The notes under the pieces are model-generated. The model made no database searches. It was not told where the DNA came from and worked only from the letters and a program-made list of their open reading frames with translations. A DNA stretch of 64,000 nucleotides, taken from positions 1 through 64,000 of the forward strand of contig JAOWBW010000866.1 of NCBI GenBank assembly GCA_026119855.1, written 5' to 3'. This document shows, piece after piece, positions 56,405-64,000 of the stretch. The first letter of the stretch is position 1. The number at the start of each line of letters is the position of its first letter. A program made the position numbers and the translations under genes. This DNA comes from Campanula takesimana. Taxonomy: Eukaryota > Streptophyta > Magnoliopsida > Asterales > Campanulaceae.

Positions 56405-59400
56405 ATGGTTCGTAGAAGGAGTGGTGAAGGTAGTACCGGTAATGCAAATCAGAATGATACAAGGGAAGAAGCCCGTGCCATGTTTCAAGGCATGTTTGAG
56501 GCGGCCATGAAGGCCATACATGATCAAGGTCCAAGGGTAGAACAAGCACCACCCCGCTACGGATTGGAACAATTTTTGAAGTTGAAACCGGTTGAATTCA
56601 ATAGGGAACCCGATGTTCGGAAAGCTGAGTTGTGGATTGAGTCGATGGAGAAGATTTATGAGGTATTTGGTTGCACGGATGAGGACAAGGTCCGGTTCAC
56701 GGCTTACAAACTTGTGGGAGCCGCCAAGCATTGGTGGAAGGGTGTTAAAGCTAGTTGGGATGATACTCACACAGTGTATGAGTGGGAGTTGTTTGTGCGC
56801 AAATTCAAGGAACATTTCATTCCGGTTGTTGATCAAAACCGAAAGGAGATCGAGCTGCTCAACCTGGAGCAAGGTTTGTTGTCTATAGCACAATACTCGG
56901 CTAAGTTCACAGAATTAGCCCGGTATTGTGACTATTTGGTGAGGACCGAGGAACAAAAAGCTATGAGATTCATTCGGGGATTGAAGACCTCCATCCGTAC
57001 TCAACTTATTGCCCAACGGATTGTGACCTTCCAAGATGCGGTAGACCGAGCCTACTTGATAGAGCAAGATATTGGGGAGCACAAAAGGAAAACCGAGGTT
57101 GTGGGTACGGGTAAACCGGGAAGCCATGCTAAATCTCAACCTCAACACCGTTCTGATAACCGAGGTAACTTTGGGGGACAATCTCAGTTCCGAGGGCAAC
57201 CGATCCCAAGGAACTCGGGTACCACTTCCGTGAACCAAGGGAACCAAATTAGGAGGCCTTGTTCGTATTGTCAAAAGGAAGGTCATTCAGAGGAACGGTG
57301 TTGGAAGAAGCAGGGAAGGTGCACCAATTGTGGTCAAATGGGTCACTTTGTAAGAGATTGCCCGAGAGGTAGAGGACAAGCATCCGGGTCAGGAGTTGGT
57401 AATAATCAAGGTCAGAAAAGGGATGCTACCGGGAAGCCCAAAGTTCAAGGAAAGATATATGCCATGAATCAACAACAGGCGACCGATGATCCTTCGGTTA
57501 TTGGAGGTATTGTTTCTGTGTCTAATGTGGGCGCACGAGCGTTAGTAGATCCAGGATCATCTCATTCATACATATCTGTGCAATTTGCTTCCATGTTAAA
57601 TGCTTCATTCGAGTCTTTACCGTACGTGCTAGAGGTGTCAGGAGAATGCTTGATTTCTGATCGAGTCTTTCGTGCTTGTGATGTGGTTATTTGTGGTCGT
57701 GTCCTTTGTGCGGATTTGGTAGTTCTTCCTATCCAAGACTTTGATGTCATTTTGGGTATGGATTGTTTGAGCAAGTTTCATGCTTCCGTTGATTGCCGTA
57801 AGAAAACTGTTACTTTTTCTATTCCCGATGTGCCTAAATTTGTGTTTGAGGCTAGTCCTCTGAGTAGAAAGGTTCGCTTAATTTCTTATATGAAAGCGAG
57901 AAAATTATTGCATAGTAGTTGTGAGGGGTATTTGGCTAGTGTTCTTGATACTAGGAAAGAATCCCCTAGTTTGGAGAGTGTTCGGGTAGTTAGGGAATTT
58001 CCCGATGTTTTCTCTACCGAGTATGATATGCCTCCCGATCGTGAGATTGAGTTTTGTGTAGATCTTTTGCCGGGTACGGCTCCAATTTCGAAAGCACCGT
58101 ATAGGTTGGCTCCCGCAGAGTTGAAGGAGTTAAAGGTCCAGTTGCAAGAGTTGCTTGATCGAGGGTTTATACTCCCTAGTGTTTCTCCGTGGGGAGCACC
58201 AGTTTTATTTGTGCGGAAGAAAGACGGTTCCTTGAGATTGTGCATCGATTACCAAAAGTTGAATCAGGTTACAGTGAAGAACAAGTATCCTTTACCTCAC
58301 ATTGATGATTTGTTTGATCAGCTTCAAAGGTCCGTGGTTTTCTCTAAACTTGATTTGAGGAGTGGGTACCATCAGTTGAAGGTTCGATCGGAGGATATTC
58401 CGAAGACTGCCTTTCGCACTCGCTATGGTCATTATGAGTTCTTGGTGCCGGCCGTGTTTATGGATTTGATGAACCGGGTTTTCCATCCTTATCTTGACTC
58501 GTTCGTGGTGGTCTTTATTGATGATATACTCGTCTACTCTAAATCCCGAGAGGAGCACGAGCAACACTTGAGGACAGTTTTATCCGTTCTTGCGAGGGAG
58601 AAATTGTTTGCGAAGTTTAGTAAATGCGAATTTTGGCTCGAGAAAGTTTCTTTTCTGGGTCATGTTATTTCGAAAGATGGGATTTATGTGGATCCTTCAA
58701 AGATTGAAGCCATAGTGGATTGGAAGAGACCCGAGTCAGTAACTGAGATCAGAAGTTTCCTGGGTTTAGCCGGGTATTACAGAAGATTTATTGAGGGGTT
58801 TTCGAGGATCGCTACTCCGATGACTCAGTTGACCCGGAAGAATGTCCCGTTTGTGTGGACCGAGAAATGTGACAAGAGTTTCGAGGAATTGAAGAAGAGG
58901 TTGACTACCGCACCGATCTTGACCTTGCCTAATGGTAATGATGATTTAGTAATTTACAGTGATGCTTCGAAAGAGGGTTTGGGGTTGTGTTTTGATGCAG
59001 AATGGGAAAGTGATTGCGTATGCTTCGAGGAAGTTGAGCCCGAGTGAACAAAATTACCCGACTCATGATATGGAGTTGGCGGCGATAGTCTTTGCGTTGT
59101 ACAAGTGGAAGCACTACCTTTATGGGGCGAAGTTTGAAATTTTCACCGATCACAAGAGTTTTAAGTACCTTTTCTCCCAGAAAGAGTTGAATAATAGGCA
59201 ACGCCGATGGATGGAATTGTTGAAGGATTTCGATTGTACGATTTCTTATCATCGGGGAAGGCGAATGTGGTAGCCGATGCGATTAGTAGAAAATCTTATG
59301 TGGCTTCGATGATGGTCCGGGAGTGGAAAATGCTTGAGGATGTGCGAGATTGGTCTCCTCGTGAATCGAGACATGGGGCTATTTTTGCGAATATTAGGGT

Positions 59401-60853
59401 ATCTCCGACCCTAATTCAGAGGATAAAGGAAGCTCAGAAAGAAGATCCCGAGTTGGTGAAGATAATGGGTAAATTGAAGGAAAAGAACTTCGAGGATTTT
59501 TCATTGAGTTCGAGTGGAGTGTTGACTTTCCGTGGTCATTTGTGTGTGCCCGATGTGGATGGAATAAAAAGGCAAGTTTTAGATGAAGGTCACAAATCGA
59601 GGTATACTATTCATCCGGGTAGAATGAAGATGTATCAGGATTTGAAGCAACAATTTTGGTGGATTAATATGAAAAGGGAAATAGCGGAGTATGTTTCAAA
59701 GTGTCTAACTTGTCAGCAGGTCAAAGCCGAGCATCAGAGACCCGCGGGATTACTTCAGCCGTTAGAGATTCCGGAGTGGAAATGGGAGCATGTGACTATG
59801 GATTTCGTTACGGGACTACCTCGTACCCGTAGGAAGTATGACAGTGTTTGGGTAATAGTGGATAGATTGACCAAGAGTGCCCATTTCTTGCCTATTGGCA
59901 TCAGATATTCGATGGAGAAGCTTGCGACCCTTTATATCGATGAGATCGTTAGATTGCATGGGGTTCCAGTTAGCATTGTGTCAGATCGAGACCCGAGGTT
60001 TACTTCTAGATTCTGGAAGGCATTTCAAGAAGCTTTGGGTACAGATTTGCGATTCAGTACGGCTTTTCATCCTCAGACCGACGGTCAATCCGAGAGGACT
60101 ATTCAGATTCTTGAGGATATGTTGCGAGCTTGTTCGATAGACTTTTCCGATTCTTGGGATAAACATTTACCGTTAGTGGAGTTCTCTTACAACAACAGTT
60201 ATCAGGCTAGTATTCAGATGGAACCGTATGAGGCTTTGTATGGAAGAAAGTGTAGATCACCTATTTGTTGGGACGAGGTCGGTGAAGCGAAGATTGTGGG
60301 TATTGACTTGCTTCAGGATTCAGTTGAGAAAGTTAGAGTTATCCGGGATCGATTGAAAACAGCCCAGAGTCGACATAAGAGCTATGCAGATAACCGAAGG
60401 CGAGATCTTAGTTTTCAGACCGGTGATTTTGTGTTCTTGAAAGTATCTCCAAAGGTGGGTATTCGTAGGTTTGGGAAGAAAGGCAAATTGGCTCCGAGGT
60501 TTATTGGCCCGTTTAAGATTTTGGGAAAGGTTGGACTTCTTGCGTATCGACTTGCGTTACCGCCATCTTTAGACCGGTTGCACAACGTGTTCCACGTTTC
60601 TATGCTTCGGAAGTATGTACATGATCCTTCTCACGTGTTACCGGGGGTACCGGAGGATATCGAGCCGGATATGACTTATGAGGAACGACCGGTTAGGATC
60701 CTTGACTCCAAAGTCCAAGAGTTGAGGAGCAAAAGCATTGCGTTGGTTCAGGTTCTTTGGAGGAATCATAATATTGAGGAATCGACTTGGGAACTTCAAG
60801 AGGAGATGGAGCGTAGATATCCGTGGCTTTTTAATTCGGGTAAGTCTCGTTAA
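56405..60853 (+). pseudogene. gag-pol of Tekay D (nearly intact)
   Basis: Single gag-pol frame from ATG 56405 (MVRRRSGEG). Gag: capsid about residues 40-230, two zinc knuckles starting at Cys 286 and Cys 306. Protease: DPGSSHSYIS, Asp 382. Reverse transcriptase: SKLDLRSGYHQL with Asp 650, FIDDILVYS with Asp 706/707. Between residues 681 and 682 eight codons are missing in frame (the MPFGLTNA motif still present in A), which should inactivate the enzyme. An extra G near 58982 shifts the frame inside RNase H; a lost C near 59247 restores it. Integrase: KCLTCQQVK, MDFVTGLP, VSDRDPRFTS, SERTIQILED. The tail LWRNHNIEESTWEL is the chromodomain-like end typical of Tekay. Stop 60851. Confidence 0.93.
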
Positions 60854-60871
60854 AATTCGGGTCGAATTTTC

Positions 60872-60887
60872 TTTAAGGGGGAGTGAA
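60872..60887 (+). promoter_or_regulatory. polypurine tract of Tekay D
   Basis: TTAAGGGGGAGTGAA before TGTCACG. Confidence 0.9.
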
Positions 60888-62991
60888 TGTCACGACCCGA
60901 AATCTAGGCTCTATTTTATTAGTAATAAATAATTATTATTTATTTATTTGCTTATTTATTTATTTAAATTATTATTTATTTATTTAAATATTTATGTGTG
61001 CATTTTATGTTTCATAATAATTATGCCTAGCATTTTGTTTGGGTCATTTGGGTTAGTGTAGTATTGTTGGGTCTTATTTGTTAGTGGGGAGTTTATTAGT
61101 AAAGGGTAGTATTAGGGGAGGGGCCTATGTGAAAGTTTTCAAATAATTCTTCATCTACTCCCTCCCTACCCCTTCTCTTCTCCCTCACCTTCCCCCTCAC
61201 TCACTCCTCTCTCCCACCTCAATCTCTCTCTCTCCTCCATTTGTGTAAGTTTTTTTCCCTTTCCTTCTCTCTTCATTTTCTTCATCTTCTTCTTGTTATT
61301 TCTAGTTTCTTAAAACATGAATCTTGTTTAGATCGTCGATAGGATTGCGTAGAATCAAAAAGAATTGAATTCCATCAACTTTGAGAAAATTCAAGTAAGT
61401 TACTTTTCCCCCATTTTATGCTAAAATGTTCATATCATGTTTATATTATGCTTGTTGTGTTATATTGGAAGTTTGGTTGAGTTTGGAGTTTATTTGAATT
61501 TATTTTGAGTTTTGGTCAAAAATGGTGATTTTAGGAATGTTGGGTTTGAATCTTAATCTTGGTTGATAAATGGTATTATTTGAGTCCCCGTTCTAGTTAT
61601 AAGTTGTTTTGGGTTCATCTTTATGCTTGGTGGAAGGTTGATTATGTTGGATTTTGATTGTTATGAGAAATGGGTAAGAAAAATGGTAGAAGGCGCGCGC
61701 ACCCTCCCCCCTTCCAATTCTTGATTTCCTTCTGATGCAAGGAGGCGTGCGCCCCCTTTTGGTTGAAGCGCGCACACCCCTCCCTCCCCTGTTCCAAATT
61801 GATTTGTTTTCGTGCTATCTTCCGAAAGTCATAACTCTCTCGTCCGAACTCCGATTTAGGTGTATAAACTATTGTTTTAAAGCTCTCCTTGAGCTCTTCG
61901 AGATGTGTGAGTAGTTGTAGTTGGATGCCTAGAATTGAATTGGATCCTTTGTGATTGAATGTGTTATAGTAATTGAGTATTCTTACTTTGGAAGTATTGG
62001 AGCACCTTTATTGTGTATTGTTGGTTCATTTCATCTTCTTGGTGATTATTTGGCATGATTCCCTACTTTGGAATCCATGGCTATTTATCGTGCTAGTATT
62101 TTATTACTTGGCCTACGTTTGAAAGTCCGGCTGGTTATTTGTGTTTGTTTCGGGCGATGCGAAATATTATAATGGCACGGCCAAGTCCATTATGATGTTG
62201 ACCATTGTTTTGCCCCATTATTACCCTCCTCCAGATTGGCCTTGGATGTGAGAAGAGCTAGCTCCTTTGTGTGCATTTTAGCTTTACTTGGAGCATGACT
62301 TTGTGGCATGTCTCCCATCCTTTGTGACACTCTTATGGTTATTGGTTCCGGTAGCGGGGATTTCTCTTCAGCTTTCATGCTATTATGAAGATGATGATTT
62401 GTTGATTATTGAAGCTGCGCAGCGACCTTTATTTGGTTTATCAGTTGGGAAAACCTTGGGTATATCCTTTGTTATGTGTTTATTTCCGCTGCTATCTGTT
62501 ATGTGATAATTGCTATGTGTTATGTGATTTATTATGGATTATTACATCATAGCATGTCATGTAGTTGCATTAGTAACTTATTGTGATTTATCTCACCCCC
62601 TTTCTTTTATCTTTGTTTTTCCTTAACCCCCCCCCCCAGGTGCTTAGGATTAGTCTCGCTGATCACGAGAAAGAGGACGTCGAGTGTGGATATATTCTTT
62701 TGGGGAAAGTTGTTATAGGTTGGTTTACATTATATAAATGTGTAACCTTTTTGGGATAGTTGTACCAAACAATGACGTCATTAAGAATTGTATATTTATA
62801 TTCTGTTGGGCATAAACTTGTGGAAGTTTATGATAGTTGTATTTGGTTATTATCAAACTTGGATTTGTAAAACTTTAGATCATCACCTTTTGGTATCAAA
62901 TGGAATTTTTAACTTCGGTATTTCACAATTTTGGTTTTAAGTCGACGTCCAGATCGCGGTCTCGGGCCCGCGCGGGTTCGGGGGCGCGACA
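60888..62991 (+). repeat. 3' LTR of Tekay D (2104 bp)
   Basis: It pairs with 54073-56283, lacks about 110 bp of the GC-rich array region near 61692, and ends GGGGGCGCGACA. Confidence 0.95.
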
Positions 62992-62996
62992 TTACA
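62992..62996 (+). repeat. Target-site duplication of Tekay D, right
   Basis: TTACA directly after the LTR end at 62991; matches 54068-54072. Confidence 0.95.
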
Positions 62997-63097
62997 TATG
63001 GGTCTAAAGTCCATAAATTAAAACTTAGGTGATGGATCAATCAAATCTAATCAATCCTATACATTGAATACTGAGATATTAGTGGGCATACCCAACA
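62992..63097 (-). repeat. 5' LTR of copia 2, outer part
   Basis: The last 101 bp of the LTR plus the TTACA duplication made by D. On the minus strand it begins TGTTGGGTATGCCCAC at 63097. Confidence 0.93.
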
Positions 63098-63102
63098 GGA
63101 CT
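63098..63102 (+). repeat. Target-site duplication of copia 2, right
   Basis: GGACT directly after the LTR end at 63097, matching 25463-25467. Confidence 0.95.
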
Positions 63103-64000
63103 CTTGTTCCAAGACCAAATGATCAAGGAGTGATTGGTACGAAATGGGTGTTCAGAAACAAGATGGGAGAGAATGGAACCATCACAAGAAACAAAGCAAG
63201 ATTGGTTGCGCAAGGCTACAGGCAATAAGAAGGAATCGACTACAATGAAACTTTTGCGCCCATAGCAAGACTTGAAGCTATAAGGATCTTTCTAGCTTAC
63301 GCTGCTCAAAAGAACTTCAAGTTATATCAAATGCATGTGAAGAGCGTGTTTCTAAATGGTGAACTCCAAGAACAAGTCTACTTAGCTCAACCACCTGGGT
63401 TTGAAGATTCACAATTTCCAAATCATGTCTACAAACTCCAGAAAGCTTTGTATGGTCTCAAGCAAGCGCCAAGAGCATGGTATGATACACTATCCAAGTT
63501 TCTCATTGAGAAAGGCTTCACTCGCGGTAAAATCGATACTACTCTTTTCATTACCAAACATAATGATCATAAATTACTTGTTCAAATTTATGTCGATATT
63601 ATATTTGGTTCTACTAATGAATTGTTGTACAAGCGCTTTGAGAAACTAATGAAGAGTAAGTTTGAGATGAGCATGATGGGAGAACTCACATTCTTCCTTG
63701 GGCTTCAAATCAAGCAATTGAATGAAATCATATTTATCAACCAAGCCAAGTACACAAAGGATCTAATCAAAAAGTTTGGACTTAAGAATGCTAAAGCATA
63801 CGACACTCCAATGGCTACCGGCAACAAACTCGATAAAGACGTAAAAGGTAAAAAGGTTGATCAAACACTCTACCGAGGTATGATTGGCTCACTCCTTTAT
63901 CTTACTGCTAGTAGGCCTGATATAATGTTTAGTGTTTGTATTTGCGCTCGTTATCAATCTGACCCTAGAGAAGCACACTTAATTGCTATGAAATGTATTA
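63098..64000 (+). pseudogene. pol of copia 1, 3' part (reverse transcriptase)
   Basis: The reverse transcriptase continues from 25467 after the nested insertion. GTKWVF, NKARLVAQGY and GLKQAPRAWYDTLSKF place it firmly. Three lesions disable it. There is a TAA at 63226-63228. The first catalytic aspartate of motif A is replaced by histidine (QMHVKSVFLNG, codon 63334-63336; copia 2 has KMDVKSAFLNG). The YVDD box has lost one Asp codon (YVDIIFGS, 63589-63597). The reading then stays open to the window edge (DIMFSVCICARYQSDP). Confidence 0.92.

Larger units (their letters stand above)
54073..62991 (+). mobile_element. Ty3/gypsy Tekay-type element D, complete
   Basis: 8919 bp with two LTRs, a primer site, gag-pol, a polypurine tract and a perfect 5 bp target duplication. 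It lies in the 5' LTR of copia 2. The LTRs differ by a deletion of about 110 bp and few point changes, so it is one of the youngest insertions here. It serves as reference for A, B and C. Confidence 0.96.
25468..63097 (-). mobile_element. Ty1/copia Sirevirus-type element, copy 2 (interrupted twice)
   Basis: In its own orientation it runs from 63097 down to 25468: 5' LTR (split by Tekay D), primer site, gag (split by Tat1), pol, a third ORF, polypurine tract and 3' LTR. Removing Tat1 and D leaves about 13.3 kb, large for copia but normal for Sireviruses. It inserted into a second copy of its own family in opposite orientation. The two LTRs are very similar by eye, so the element is fairly young, although pol has several stops. 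Confidence 0.94.
20246..64000 (+). mobile_element. Ty1/copia Sirevirus-type element, copy 1 (interrupted)
   Basis: It is made of a truncated 5' LTR (20246-21090), a primer site, gag, protease/integrase up to 25467, and, after the nested copia 2 (25468-63097), reverse transcriptase from 63098 to the window end. Codons join across the insertion: the Trp-Thr at 25460-25467 continues as Thr-Leu-Val-Pro at 63098. GGACT is duplicated at both edges. RNase H and the 3' LTR lie beyond the window. Confidence 0.93.

Overview
This window is retrotransposon-dense plant nuclear DNA. I see no ordinary host gene, tRNA, rRNA or CRISPR array. The families are typical of a large angiosperm genome: a Ty3/gypsy Tekay-type chromovirus (four copies or fragments, here A, B, C, D), a Ty1/copia Sirevirus-type element (two copies, 1 and 2), and Ty3/gypsy Tat/Ogre-type elements (Tat1 and a degenerate Tat2). 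The species cannot be named from this sequence. Lineage names rest on motif recognition, not on a database search.

Layout. 1-6221: 3' part of Tekay element A (decayed gag-pol plus 3' LTR). 6222-8180: inverted, truncated Tekay LTR (C). 8181-12383: 3' part of Tekay element B. 12384-20245: unidentified flank, then a decayed non-autonomous Tat-like element (Tat2) rich in tandem repeats. 20246-64000: copia 1 on the + strand, split at 25467/63098 by copia 2 on the - strand (25468-63097, target duplication GGACT on both sides). Copia 2 is split twice: its gag by Tat1 (about 36467-51828, + strand) and its 5' LTR by Tekay D (54073-62991, + strand, duplication TTACA on both sides). The order of events is therefore copia 1, then copia 2, then Tat1 and D.

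Coding content. All gag-pol genes are broken, but to different degrees. D is nearly intact: one +1/-1 pair of compensating frameshifts and an in-frame loss of a reverse transcriptase motif. Copia 2 and Tat1 carry scattered stops. A is wrecked by many indels. Two segments are more than ordinary retroelement genes. Copia 2 has a third ORF downstream of pol with a 14-codon first exon, a 1.0 kb phase-0 intron and its own promoter-like region. Tat1 carries two antisense genes between integrase and the 3' LTR: one resembles the uncharacterised antisense ORFs of Tat elements, the other is a four-exon plant mobile domain (PMD) gene.

Non-coding structure. Tat1 and Tat2 share a five-copy hairpin module with covarying stem pairs, and a structured leader block. 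A GC-rich motif of Tat1 (core GCGGCCAGT) lies in the LTR upstream of the TATA box and upstream of both antisense genes. Short GC-rich arrays in the U3 of three unrelated families vary between LTRs, even between the two LTRs of one element.
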